The notes beneath the pieces were generated by a model, which worked only from the letters and a program-made list of their open reading frames with translations, had not been told where the DNA came from and ran no database searches. A program made the translations under genes and the position numbers. Shown piece by piece: positions 25,083 to 35,700 of a stretch of DNA of 64,000 nucleotides; the first letter of the stretch is position 1, and the number at the start of each line of letters is the position of its first letter. The stretch lies in contig NZ_FNLO01000007.1 of NCBI RefSeq assembly GCF_900095735.1, forward strand, positions 186,001 through 250,000, read 5' to 3'. Source of the stretch: Chitinasiproducens palmae. Lineage in GTDB: Bacteria; Pseudomonadota; Gammaproteobacteria; Burkholderiales; Burkholderiaceae.

Positions 25083-26187
25083 TCACACGCCTTGTTTCAG
25101 GCTCGCGGCGATGAAGTCGTCCAGGTCGCCGTCGAGCACTGCGCGGGTGTTGCTGGCTTCGAAGCTGGTCCGTAGATCCTTGATCCGGCTCTGGTCGAGC
25201 ACGTAGGAACGGATCTGGTGGCCCCAGCCTACATCGGTCTTGCTTGATTCCAGCTTGTCCTGCTCGGCCTGCCGGCGTCGCAGTTCAGCTTCGAACAGGC
25301 GTGACTTGAGCATCGCCATCGCCTCTGCGCGGTTGCGGTGCTGCGATCGGTCGTTCTGGCACTGCACGACGATGCCCGATGGCATGTGCGTGATCCGCAC
25401 GGCCGAGTCGGTCTTGTTGATGTGCTGACCGCCAGCGCCCGACGCCCGGTAAGTGTCGATCCGCAGGTCGGCCGGGTTGATGTCGACCTCGATCGAATCG
25501 TCGACCTCGGGGTAGACGAACACTGACGAGAACGACGTATGCCGGCCGCCCGACGAGTCGAACGGCGACTTGCGCACCAGCCGGTGGATGCCGGTCTCGG
25601 TGCGCAGGAAGCCGTACGCGTACTCGCCCTCGACCTTGATCGATGCGTTCTTGATGCCGGCGACGTCACCCTCGGTCTCTTCGAGCACCTCGGTCTTGAA
25701 GCCCTTGCGTTCGCAATAGCGCAGGTACTGGCGCAACAGCATCGCGGCCCAATCGCAAGCCTCGGTGCCGCCGGCGCCGGCCTGGATGTCGATGAACGCA
25801 TTGTTCGGGTCGACCGGGTTGCTGAACATCCGGCGGAACTCGACCTTGGCGACGCGCTCTTCCAGCGCCGCCGCATCGGTCTCGCAGGCGACCAGCGTAT
25901 CCTCGTCGCCTTCCTCGCGCGCGAGGTCGAACAGTTCGGACGTGTCACGGAGGCCGTCGTCGATCTCGCCGAGCGTGAGCACCACGTCTTCGAGCGATTT
26001 CTTTTCGCGTCCAAGCGCCTGGGCGGCTTTCGCATCGTCCCAGACCGACGGATTTTCCAGCGCCAGATTGACTTCCTTCAGACGACTCGACTTGTCGTCG
26101 TAGTCAAAGATACCCCCGTAGCTCGACCGTGCGCTGGGCAAGGTCGGCGAGGCGGGCTGCGATCGCATTGACGCGTTCGGCTTCCAT
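25083..26187 (-). CDS. prfB: Peptide chain release factor 2 (programmed +1 frameshift)
   Basis: The reading frame starts at ATG 26187, runs 27 codons to CTT TGA and then continues in the +1 frame from 26105 to the stop at 25083, giving 367 residues. RF2 hallmarks are present: SPF ([10 protein letters not shown]) for UGA/UAA recognition and GGQ in [16 protein letters not shown] for hydrolysis. The first 27 residues read [20 protein letters not shown] and VELRGYL. The in-frame stop is a regulatory device: low RF2 favours the frameshift. It lies before lysS. Confidence 0.97.
26103..26118 (-). promoter_or_regulatory. Programmed +1 frameshift site of prfB
   Basis: On the minus strand the string GGGGGTATCTTTGAC has the Shine-Dalgarno-like run, a slippery CTT codon and the UGA stop (26106-26104). 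It matches the E. coli prfB element. Confidence 0.97.
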
Positions 26188-26255
26188 GAGGGGGGTCCCC
26201 TTAGTGTGCTTGACGAAACCCGAAATTATAGCGGAACGGCGCGCCCGGACCCACT

Positions 26256-27956
26256 TCAATCGGCGCAGGGCTGCGCATGTTCGACAATCAACTGCACGCG
26301 TTCACGCCCGTTGTAGCTGTCGCGTGCCAGGCGATAGGCGATTTCGCAGCGTTCGGGAAGGAACTCGACACGGTTGAACCAGATTGCGTCGAGCCGCTGC
26401 GCCCCGACGCCGACCGTCAACTTCAGGTGCCGATCCTTCACCAGGCGCTGCGCATGCACGTCGAAGGGCTGCGAGAACACCGGTGGCGGAAAGCCCTGGC
26501 CCCAGATGCCGTCGTCGAGCAGCGTCGCGAAGCCGACCGCGAAGCAATCGTCGTCCAACGGTCCGTCGGTCTCGACGACGCGCGTCAACGCGCGCTCGTC
26601 GAGCCATTCCCGACCCACCGTCTCGAAGGCGTCGACGAAGCGCGGCAACTCAGAGCGGCGCAGTGTCATGCCGGCCGCCATCGCATGGCCGCCGAACTTG
26701 GCCAGCAGATCGGGGTGACGTTTCGATACCAAGTCCAGTGCGTCGCGCAGGTGGAAGCCGGCAATCGAGCGGCCCGAACCCTTGATCCAGTCGCCATCGC
26801 CGTCGCCGGGCGCAAATGTGATGGTCGGGCGATGGAAGCGTTCCTTCAGCCGCGACGCGACGATGCCGATCACGCCCTGGTGCCAGCTGTCGTTGAACAT
26901 CGCGATGGTGGTCTGGCCCGGCGCGAGCTCGCCCAGTCCGGCCAAGGCCTCGACCTGCATGCCTGCTTCGATCGAACGGCGCTCGCGGTTCATGCCGTCC
27001 AGTTCGCTGGCGATCTCCAACGCGCGCGCGTAGTCGTCGCTGAGCAGGCACTCGATGCCCAGCGACATGTCCGCCAGGCGGCCGGCCGCGTTCAACCTCG
27101 GCCCGAGTGCGAAACCGAGGTCGAACGCGCTGGCGCGGCGCGCATCGCGCCCCGCCACGTTGAACAGGGCGGCGACGCCAGGATGCATCCGGCCGCGCCG
27201 CATCCGTTGCAAGCCCTGCGCGACCAGCACGCGGTTGTTGCCGTCCAGCCGCACGACGTCCGCCACCGTGCCGAGTGCGACCAGATCCAGCAGTTCCACC
27301 AGGCGCGGCTGCGCGGCCGGGTCGAGCGCGCCCCGTTCGCGTAGACAGGCCCGCAGCGCAAGCAGTACGTAGAACATCACGCCGACCCCGGCGAGATGCT
27401 TGCTGGCGAAGTCGCAGCCCGGCTGGTTCGGGTTGACGATGGCCCGGGCCGCCGGCAGCGTCGCGCCAGGCAGATGGTGATCGGTGACCACGACGTCGAT
27501 GCCGGCGGCCCGCGCGGCCGCTACGCCGTCGACGCTGGCGATGCCGTTGTCCACCGTGACCAGCAGGTCCGGATGGCGCGTGGCGGCCAGCGCGACGATT
27601 TCGGGCGTGAGGCCGTAGCCGTACTCGAAGCGGTTCGGGACGAGGTAGTCGACGTTGGCGCCGAACATGCGCAGGCCACGCACGGCCACCGCGCAGGCCG
27701 TGGCGCCGTCGCAATCGTAGTCCGCCACGACCAGCAGCCGCTTGCCGGCGGCGATCGCATCGGCCAGCACGCCGGCTGCCGCTTCGATGCCGCGCAGGCC
27801 CGACGGGTGGAGCAGCCGCGGCAGTGAAACGTCGATCTCGTCCGGATGCCGCACGCCACGTGACGCATAGAGCCGCGCAAGCACCGGGTGCAGGCCGCTC
27901 TCGCTCAGGCTGCGCAGGGTGTCATCGGCGAACGGACGAACAAAGAGTTGTGTCAT
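26256..27956 (-). CDS. recJ: Single-stranded-DNA-specific 5'-3' exonuclease RecJ
   Basis: 566 residues of the DHH superfamily. Metal-site motifs are VVADYDCDGATA, VTVDNG and VTDHHLPG (DHH); the C-terminal DHHA1 domain carries KFGGHAMAAGMTL. RecJ degrades single strands 5' to 3' in mismatch repair and RecF-pathway recombination. The mutS gene is in the same window but far away (59654). Upstream (26188-26255) no separate gene is seen. Confidence 0.97.
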   Translation of the reverse strand: MTQLFVRPFADDTLRSLSESGLHPVLARLYASRGVRHPDEIDVSLPRLLHPSGLRGIEAAAGVLADAIAAGKRLLVVADYDCDGATACAVAVRGLRMFGANVDYLVPNRFEYGYGLTPEIVALAATRHPDLLVTVDNGIASVDGVAAARAAGIDVVVTDHHLPGATLPAARAIVNPNQPGCDFASKHLAGVGVMFYVLLALRACLRERGALDPAAQPRLVELLDLVALGTVADVVRLDGNNRVLVAQGLQRMRRGRMHPGVAALFNVAGRDARRASAFDLGFALGPRLNAAGRLADMSLGIECLLSDDYARALEIASELDGMNRERRSIEAGMQVEALAGLGELAPGQTTIAMFNDSWHQGVIGIVASRLKERFHRPTITFAPGDGDGDWIKGSGRSIAGFHLRDALDLVSKRHPDLLAKFGGHAMAAGMTLRRSELPRFVDAFETVGREWLDERALTRVVETDGPLDDDCFAVGFATLLDDGIWGQGFPPPVFSQPFDVHAQRLVKDRHLKLTVGVGAQRLDAIWFNRVEFLPERCEIAYRLARDSYNGRERVQLIVEHAQPCAD

Positions 27957-28170
27957 GCGTGATCGATTCGGGCCCGGACGCCGCTGCTGCTGCGGCGTCG
28001 GCGCGGGCGTTGCAGTGGGGGTAGGAGCAGGCGTGGCGTCGCGATGGGTATGGGTGCGTCGGGTGCGTGGGCGGCAAGGAGCGCATCAAGCGTATCAAGG
28101 CCGCCGTGTTCGGTGCCGATGTCCACGACCGCACTGTCACGCCATCGCGCGGCCCGCGGCCGGGGGGCGC

Positions 28171-29328
28171 TCACGAGGGCAGCGTGCGTGCGCGCGAATC
28201 GTTGCCGACTGCCAACGCCAATGGGCGCCGGCGCCAGAAGCGTCGCAGATCGCCTCGGCCAACCCGCACGGTTCGCGACTCGACGTCGCCGGTGAGGATC
28301 AACGTGACTTCCGGCAGTGTGCCATCGGCGAGCGCCGCCAGGATCGGGGCAAACCATTCCCGCTCCGCCGCCTTCATCGCCTCGCGCCAGCCATGCGCAT
28401 CCTCGGCCAGGGTCGCGGCCAGCGGCGCATCGTACTCGATCAGCCAGGGCGCGCCGTCGGTACTGGCAGGCACTGCGTCTGCCTGCGCCAGCAGCGACGT
28501 ATAGTCGCGTGGCGGATCGGCGGCGTCGGCGCCGGAAGCCAGCGCCAGCCCGCGCGTTGCCGGCGCTGCGGCATACACGCGTGCGTAGCGGCGGCTGGGT
28601 TGGCTGTACCGGCCATAGCCGTGCAGCCAGACCGAGTTGATCGGCGGGGCGCGGCGGTCGTTGACCGGATGGTCGTGCCAGACCATCTGGATTTCGTTCT
28701 GCAGCGCCAGCCAGCGCCGCGCCGTCTTGCGGGCCTCGTCGGCGGCGGATGCATCGCCGGCCGGCGCGGCCGGCTGCGGCAGCCACAGGTCGACGCTGCG
28801 GCCGCTTGCCTTCGCTGGCGACGCGGCAGCGAACGGGCCGGGCGCCGCCGCGCCGACACCTTGCGTCCGCGCGGCGGCGTACCAGCGCCACGGCGTCGGC
28901 GCCAGCAGCCGCAGGCCTCGCTCGGTGAACGAGGCGTCGGCGGCCTCGCGCAGTGCGTCCGCCTCGGGCGCGCCCAGGGCGATTGCATGCGGGCCGTGCA
29001 GGCGCAGGTGGTCGCGCGTCACTTCGACATGCACCGGCTCCACGCAGAGCCAGGCTTCGCCGAGCGCCGGCTCGCCGCCGTCCCCGAGCAGCATGAAGGG
29101 CGCCAGGGGCGCCGCCTCGGCGCCGTCCAGCCCATGGCGCTCGGCCAGCCAGCGTTCGTGCCCCGTGGCGCGCTGGAAGTCCTCACCGCGTACCACGTCG
29201 ATGCGCGGCGCGCGCGCGAACAGGCGCGCAAGCGCGGGGAGGTCGAGGCCCTGCCAAAGGGACGGGTCGTCCGGCAGCGACGCGGGCAGCAACAGGTGAA
29301 GCGGCGGTAGGCGCATGATGTCGGGCAT
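28171..29328 (-). CDS. COG4255-like protein of unknown function (phosphoglycerate-mutase-related annotation)
   Basis: 385 residues starting MPDIMRLPPLHLLLPASLPD (ATG 29328; ATG 29316 is an alternative). It resembles the Burkholderia family annotated vaguely as cofactor-independent phosphoglycerate mutase (COG4255), usually placed next to recJ and lolC, as here. I see no clear metal-binding residues of that enzyme superfamily. The middle and C-terminal parts have the segments NSVWLHGYGRYSQPSRRYAR and LTLILTGDVESRT. Function is not established and the family assignment is from memory of gene context. Confidence 0.6.
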   Translation of the reverse strand: MPDIMRLPPLHLLLPASLPDDPSLWQGLDLPALARLFARAPRIDVVRGEDFQRATGHERWLAERHGLDGAEAAPLAPFMLLGDGGEPALGEAWLCVEPVHVEVTRDHLRLHGPHAIALGAPEADALREAADASFTERGLRLLAPTPWRWYAAARTQGVGAAAPGPFAAASPAKASGRSVDLWLPQPAAPAGDASAADEARKTARRWLALQNEIQMVWHDHPVNDRRAPPINSVWLHGYGRYSQPSRRYARVYAAAPATRGLALASGADAADPPRDYTSLLAQADAVPASTDGAPWLIEYDAPLAATLAEDAHGWREAMKAAEREWFAPILAALADGTLPEVTLILTGDVESRTVRVGRGDLRRFWRRRPLALAVGNDSRARTLPS

Positions 29329-29585
29329 TGTATGGCAAACTTGCCGGTTACCGAATGTCCGCTGCGGCCGACGCCGAATGGTCGTCGATGGTGCGTGACG
29401 GCTTGCGATGGTTCGCACGACGAGGCCGGCATGCGGCTGGACACGGGCACGGCGGCGGTGGCACATGGGCGCCGCCGCAATAGACAGCAACACGACACGA
29501 GCAGGCGCGCATGCGGATGCGCGCCGGCTGGCGCGAGCGCCAGCTTGACGGGCCGACCAGTGGCCGCAACGCAGGAACCTCTCGC

Positions 29586-30839
29586 TTGAAACTACCTTAC
29601 GAATGGCAGATCGGCTGGCGCTACACCCGCGCCGGCAAGCGCACCAGCGGCAACGGCTTCATTTCGTTCATCGCGATGGTCTCGATGGCCGGCATCGCCC
29701 TTGGCGTCGCCGCCCTGATCGTCGTGCTGTCGGTGATGAACGGATTCCAGAAGGAAGTGCGTGACCGCATGCTGTCGGTGCTGGCGCACGTCGAGGTGTT
29801 CTCGCCGAGCGGTTCGATGCCGGATTGGCATTTGACCGCGCAGGAAGCGCGCCGCAACCCCGAGGTGCGCGGCGTCGCTCCTTATGTCGATGCACAGGCC
29901 CTGCTGAATCGGGGCACCACGATGTCCGGCGTGATGCTGCGCGGCGTCGACCCGACGCTCGAACCGCAGGTTTCCGACATCGGCAAGGAGATGCGCGTCG
30001 GTAACATGAGCGACCTGAAGCCCGGCAGCTTCGGCATCGTGCTGGGTGCCGCGCTGGCCTCGGCGGTGGGGGTCACCGCTGGCGACACAGTGATGTTGCT
30101 GGTGCCGCAGGGCCGGATGACGCCGGCGGGCATGCTGCCGCGCCAGAAGCGCTTCACGGTGGTCGGCGTGTTCGAGTCGGGGCACTTTGAATACGACAGC
30201 GCGCTCGCGGTCATCAACATCCAGGACGCGCAGACCTTGCTGTCGCTGGAGGCGCCGAGCGGCATCCGCATTCGCCTGGCGGACATGCAGCGCGCGCCGC
30301 AGGTGGCGTATGCGCTGTCGCGCAGCCTGTCCGGCGACCTCTACATCCGCGACTGGACCAAGCAGAACCGGAATTGGTTCTCGGCCGTGCAGATCGAGAA
30401 ACGGATGATGTTCATCATCCTGACGCTGATCATCGCGGTGGCCGCGTTCAATCTGGTGTCGTCGCTCGTGATGACCGTGACCGACAAGCAGGCCGACATC
30501 GCGATCCTGCGCACGCTCGGGGCACAGCCGCGCTCGATCATGAAGATCTTCTTCGTGCAGGGCGTCACCGTCGGTTTCATCGGCACTTCGCTTGGCGTCA
30601 TCCTGGGCAGCGTGATCGCGCTGAACATTCCGGTCGTCGTGCCAATGATCGAGCGGCTGTTCCAGGTGCAGTTCCTGCCGCCGAGCATCTACTTCATCAG
30701 CGAGTTGCCGTCGGATCTGGAAGTTGCCGACGTGACCCGCATCGGCCTGATTGCCTTCGGCCTGTCGGCGCTGGCTACCCTGTATCCGAGCTGGCGCGCC
30801 GCGCGCGTCAAGCCTGCCGAGGCGCTGCGCTATGAATGA
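29586..30839 (+). CDS. lolC: Lipoprotein-releasing ABC permease LolC/LolE type
   Basis: 417 residues from TTG 29586 (AGGAA 8 bases before). It begins [17 protein letters not shown], then a first membrane helix ([21 protein letters not shown]), a large periplasmic domain, and three more helices ([40 protein letters not shown], and a final one). With LolD it extracts lipoproteins from the inner membrane and hands them to LolA. Only one LolC/E permease is present, so the complex is probably a homodimer as in LolF-type systems. It overlaps lolD by 8 bases. Confidence 0.95.
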   Translation: MKLPYEWQIGWRYTRAGKRTSGNGFISFIAMVSMAGIALGVAALIVVLSVMNGFQKEVRDRMLSVLAHVEVFSPSGSMPDWHLTAQEARRNPEVRGVAPYVDAQALLNRGTTMSGVMLRGVDPTLEPQVSDIGKEMRVGNMSDLKPGSFGIVLGAALASAVGVTAGDTVMLLVPQGRMTPAGMLPRQKRFTVVGVFESGHFEYDSALAVINIQDAQTLLSLEAPSGIRIRLADMQRAPQVAYALSRSLSGDLYIRDWTKQNRNWFSAVQIEKRMMFIILTLIIAVAAFNLVSSLVMTVTDKQADIAILRTLGAQPRSIMKIFFVQGVTVGFIGTSLGVILGSVIALNIPVVVPMIERLFQVQFLPPSIYFISELPSDLEVADVTRIGLIAFGLSALATLYPSWRAARVKPAEALRYE

Positions 30840-31539
30840 CATGACTCCGGTCCTGGCTGCCGATGACCTGAGCAAGGTATTCGAACAGGGGCGCACCCGG
30901 GTGACCGTCCTCGACGGCGCATCGCTGCGGGTGATGCCCGGCGAGAAAGTGGCGATTGTCGGCGCGTCCGGCAGCGGCAAGAGTACCTTGCTGCACGTGC
31001 TGGGCGGACTCGACGAGCCGTCTGCTGGCACGGTGTCGCTGCAGGGGCGGCCTTACACGCAGCTTGGCGAGCACGAGCGCAACGTGATGCGCAACCAGAA
31101 GTTGGGCTTCGTGTACCAGTTCCACCATCTGCTCGGCGAGTTCACCGCGTTGGACAATGTCGCGATGCCACTGCGCATTCGACGGCTGTCCGAGGCGGAC
31201 GCGCGCGAGCGGGCGATGGCCATGCTGGAGCGCGTCGGCCTGGGCTCGCGTGCGAAGCACCGGCCCGGCGCGCTGTCCGGCGGCGAACGCCAGCGCGTGG
31301 CGATCGCGCGCGCGTTGGTGGGCGAGCCGGCGTGCGTGCTGGCGGACGAGCCGACCGGCAACCTGGATGTTCATACCGCGGACGGTGTGTTCGACCTGAT
31401 GTTGGAACTGTCGCGGACGCTCTCGACCAGTTTCGTGTTGGTGACGCACGACACCGGACTGGCGGCGCGCTGCGACCGTGCCTTGCGCCTGCTGGACGGT
31501 CGCCTGGTCGATGCGGCGTTGAGCGGCGCGGGCGCCTGA
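30832..31539 (+). CDS. lolD: Lipoprotein-releasing ABC ATPase LolD
   Basis: 235 residues. Walker [11 protein letters not shown]-loop in FVYQFHHLL, signature [15 protein letters not shown], Walker [10 protein letters not shown] and the switch histidine in LVTHDTG are intact. It powers lipoprotein release through the LolC permease encoded just upstream. Start ATG 30832 overlaps the lolC stop. Confidence 0.97.
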   Translation: MNDMTPVLAADDLSKVFEQGRTRVTVLDGASLRVMPGEKVAIVGASGSGKSTLLHVLGGLDEPSAGTVSLQGRPYTQLGEHERNVMRNQKLGFVYQFHHLLGEFTALDNVAMPLRIRRLSEADARERAMAMLERVGLGSRAKHRPGALSGGERQRVAIARALVGEPACVLADEPTGNLDVHTADGVFDLMLELSRTLSTSFVLVTHDTGLAARCDRALRLLDGRLVDAALSGAGA

Positions 31540-31957
31540 GGACGGGCGCGGCAGCAGCGGCTCGGCCGCTGCCGAACGGTCGACGGGCCGGGCGCATGCG
31601 GGCGGGGTTCAGCGGCGGGTGCGCGCCCGCGCCGCCGCCCGTTTTACGGTTGCTCCGGCGTGCCGATCGATGCCGCGAGCACGCGGCGCAAGGGGTTTCG
31701 AGGTCGCTTCGAGTTGCTTCAGGCTGCCGGGCGCCACCGGTAGCCTTCGCTAGCCACCGGTCGCGGCCGGTCACCATAGGCAGCGCCAGGCCGCGCCGCC
31801 CGGCGCCGACATGCTTCCAGAGCGGCAACGGCTCGGCGACTGAGGAGCCGCCGGCGACAAGCCGTCAGCAATGAACCGTCAGAAGTAAGGCGCCAGCAAT
31901 AAGCCGCGAACGGCAAGTCGGGAACGATAAGCGGCGCGCATCGGGAGGATTCGACAC
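31540..31957. other. Intergenic, no gene seen
   Basis: 418 bases between lolD and tatD. It contains loosely repetitive sequence (31855-31935: AAGCCG, GTCAG and GCAA motifs) but no gene. No clear terminator was found after lolD. Confidence 0.6.
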
Positions 31958-32752
31958 ATGTGGATCGACAGTCATTGCCATCTCGACGCCGGTGAGTTCG
32001 ACGCGGATCGCGCGTCGGTGGCTGCCGCGGCGCGCGCGGCGGGCGTCGCCTGCATCGTGATCCCGGCCGTCGCACGCAGCAATTTCGAAACCGTGCGGGC
32101 GCTTGCGCATGCCACGGGCAATGCCTACGCGCTTGGCATTCATCCGCTCTTCACCGGCGGCGCCGACGATGCCGATCTGCTGGCCTTGCGCGCGGCCGTC
32201 GCGCAGGCACTCGACGATCCACGCTTCGTCGGCATCGGCGAGATCGGCCTGGACTATTTCGTCACGACGCTCGACGACGCGCGTCAGCGCCACGTGTTCG
32301 CCGAGCAGTTGAAGATGGCCCGCGACTTCGACCTGCCGGTGATCTGCCATGTCCGGCGCGCGCAGGATCAGGTTGCGGCGGGCTTGCGCCGCTTCGGCGT
32401 ACGCCGCGGCATCGCCCATGCGTTCAATGGCAGTCGCCAACAGGCCGACGCCTATCTCGCGCTCGACTTCAAGCTCGGCTTTGGCGGCGCGTCGACCTTC
32501 GAGCGCGCCCGGCAGATACGTCGCCTAGCCGGCGCGTTGCCGCTCGACGCGCTGGTGGTCGAGACCGACGCCCCCGACATTGCGCCGGCCTGGCTTTACA
32601 AGCAGCGCAATACGCCCGATCAGATTCCCGCCATCGGGGCGCACCTCGCCGCACTACGCGGCATCGACGTCGCCGACTTCGCGCAAGCGATGACGGCCAA
32701 TACGATCGACATACTTCCTCGCCTCGCGACGCTGCTCGATACTGCGCGGTAA
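31958..32752 (+). CDS. TatD-family deoxyribonuclease
   Basis: 264 residues, amidohydrolase fold. The metal ligands are in WIDSHCHLD (His-x-His) at the N-terminus, GEIGLDY (Glu), VICHVR, IAHAFNGS, and VVETDAPDI (Asp). TatD proteins are metal-dependent DNases implicated in repair and DNA degradation in apoptosis-like responses. It precedes the comEC gene by 42 bases in the same direction, so co-transcription is possible. Confidence 0.93.
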   Translation: MWIDSHCHLDAGEFDADRASVAAAARAAGVACIVIPAVARSNFETVRALAHATGNAYALGIHPLFTGGADDADLLALRAAVAQALDDPRFVGIGEIGLDYFVTTLDDARQRHVFAEQLKMARDFDLPVICHVRRAQDQVAAGLRRFGVRRGIAHAFNGSRQQADAYLALDFKLGFGGASTFERARQIRRLAGALPLDALVVETDAPDIAPAWLYKQRNTPDQIPAIGAHLAALRGIDVADFAQAMTANTIDILPRLATLLDTAR

Positions 32753-32794
32753 AAGTCGGGCGCCGGCCCGGCCACCGATTGCGAGAGGGCGGGC

Positions 32795-35700
32795 ATGCGG
32801 AGTTGGGCGATCGCGTTTGCGCTGGGCGTGTGCTGGTTGCAGCATCGCCCCGCATTGCCGCCCGAAGCGAGTTTATGGCTGTTGCGGCTGGCCGCGATCG
32901 GCATCTCCATCGCGCTGTTCGGCATTTTCGTCTGCCTGCATCTCTTTGCTGCCGCGCCGGCAGGCTCGATGTCGCTGCCGCCGGTTGCCGTGTCGGAACG
33001 CGCGCCGCCTTCGCGCGAGCGGGCATCAGGACATCGGCGGGCAGATCGGCCCAGTCATCGGCTCACTCATCGGCGCAGTTATTGGCGCAGTCATCGGCGC
33101 AGTCATCGCCTCAATCGTCGGCGCCGGCATTGCCTGCGGCATAGGCTCGGACATTCGCTCAGGCATTGGCGTACGCGCTTTCGCGGTCGAGGACGCTGCG
33201 CCGCCGATCGCTTCATCGGTCGATCGCGGTTTCCGCTGACGGCCGCTGTGGTCCGGACAGTTGGCCTGGCGTGTGCGTCGGCGCTGGGCGTTGCGCATGC
33301 GGGCCTGGATGCCCACGCGCGGCTATCGACGCGGTTGCCGGTGGCGCTGGAAGGGAGGACGCTCGCGCTGACGGGCCGGATCGTGGGACTGCCGAGAACC
33401 GGGCCCGACGCGGTGTCCTTCCTGCTCGAAGTCGATCATTGCAGAGGTCTCGGCCGCGTCGCTTCCGCCCTGTGCGCTGTGGGGCCGCGCCGGGTGAGCC
33501 TGTCGTGGCGCCGTTTCGCGGGTGACGGCCGTGCCTTGCCGGCACTCAGGCCGGGTCAGCGGTGGCGGCTGCCGGTTCGCTTGCAGCGGCCCTACGGCAC
33601 GGCGAACGCGCACGGCTTCGACTTTGAGGCGTGGGCACTGCAGCGCGGCATCGACGCCACCGGCCATGTCCAGACCGACCGCGGCGCGGCACGACTGGCC
33701 GAACCGGCCGACGCGTCGCTCGGCTGGCGGGACCGCATCGACCGCCTGCGGCAGCGGTTGAGGATGGATATCGAGGCGAGTGTCGGCGTCAAGGCGCCAC
33801 GCGCCACCGCATCGACGCGCGTCGGCACGCGGGCCGAATGGAACAGCCGGGGCAGCCGGGGCGAGCCCGCGGACGCGGCTCAATCGGCTCGATCGGCTCA
33901 ATCGGACCGTTTGGACCGTTCGGACCGTTCGGTTGAGGGGCATGAAGCGGATGAAGCAGACGCGTCGCGGTCACGCCTGACCCGGTTGCCTGAACGCCGT
34001 TCGAGCGACACGCAGGTGAGCGATGGAATCGTCGCGCGCAGCCGCATGCCGGTACTGACGGCATTGACGATCGGCGACCAGCGCGGCTTGCCGTCTTCGG
34101 TACGCGCGTGGTTGGCGCAAACCGGAACCAGCCATCTGCTTGCGATCTCCGGGTTGCACGTCGGCATCGTCGCCGGCGGCGTGGCGTGGCTGGCCAGCGT
34201 CCTGTGGCGATGCGCGATCTGGCGTGGTCGGCCCTTGGCGCTGTTCGTGCCCGCGCAACTGATCGCGGCGCCGATTGCCGCGATCGGCGCGTGCTTCGTG
34301 GTGGCGCTGTCGGGTTTCGGGGTCCCGGCGCTGCGGGCCGGCTGGATGACCACGGTTGCGCTGGTGACCTGGACACTGCGCCGCCGGACCCGGGCGACCG
34401 TGACGCTTTGTTGGGCCTTGCTTCTGGTCCTGGCGGCTGACCCGTCGGCAATCCTGTCCGCTGGCTTCTGGCTATCGTTCTGTGCGGTTGCTGCCATTCT
34501 CCTGGCGACCTCGCCTCGTCCGCCGGGCAGCGATGCCGCCAGCCGCGCGGGCGGGCCACCGATGGGGCCGCGCGACGTGGGCGGCTGGCGCGCGCGGTGG
34601 CAATCGGTGCGCGCGGCGACCCGCGTCCAGATGGCCGTCACGCTTGCACTGGTGCCGCTGACCGCGGACTGGTTTTCGCAGGTCTCCCTGATCAGCCCGG
34701 CCGCGAACGCACTCGCTATACCATGGGTGAGTTTCCTTCTGCTTCCGGTCGCGATGATCGGTGTCTTGATGCCGCCGCCGTTTGATCACTTCTGCTATCG
34801 GGCGGCGGCACACCTGAGCGATGGACTGCTTTATTTCCTTGCGGCGCTGACCAGCGTGCCGCTTGCCTCGGTAACCTTGCCGCCGACCGGCCCGGTCGCC
34901 ACGGCACTGGCGTTTGCCGCGATGGTATTACCGTGGATGCGGTGGCGTCGTGCCGATCGTTTGCGCTTGCCAATTGCGGCATGCTGCGGGCTGCCGATCT
35001 GCGTGATGGCAGGCGCCGCCGCCTGGGGACGTGTGGCGGAAGGTGAATACCGTGTGACCGCCTACGATGTGGGCCAGGGCGGCGGTGTGCTGGTCGAAAC
35101 CGCGTCGCATCGGCTGCTGTTTGACACTGGGCCACCCCATGGCGAGTCCGACATCGGCGAACGGGTCATCGTCCCGCACCTGCGGGCTTGCGCGGTTGCG
35201 CGCCTCGACATGCTGATGCTCAGTCATGTCCATGTCGATCACACGGGCGGCGCGCTGAGCGTGATTCGCGCGGTGCCGATCCGGGTGCTGTCCGGCTCCC
35301 TGCCGCGCACCCATGCCGCGCGCCTGGCGATGGCGGCGGCCGGCGGCGCCAACACCTTCTGCGTGCGCGGGCAGCGGTGGACCTGGGACGGCGTGCGTTT
35401 CGAGGTGCTCTGGCCGCCCCGTCCCGAAAGTGGCAGCGGCAGCGGCGGCGCGAACGCGTCGAGTTGCGTGCTGCGCGTCGACAATGGTCGGCACGTCGCG
35501 TTGTTGTCGGGTGACATCGAGGCCGCGCAGGAGGCGCGGCTGCTCGCCTATCATGCCCGCGGGGCGTCGCGGCGCGTGCCGCGCCGGGTGCCTGCTGCCC
35601 GCGCGCCGGCCGGTCCTCCCACGCCGGCGGTGCGCGGTGCGGCGGTGAATCTCGACGCCGCGGCGGGACCGAACCGTTTCGAGGACAGTGGACGCGATAC

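Noticed and set aside
26104-26106. prfB read as truncated or frameshifted by error
   Set aside because: The UGA sits in the exact programmed frameshift context with a leader of the usual length.
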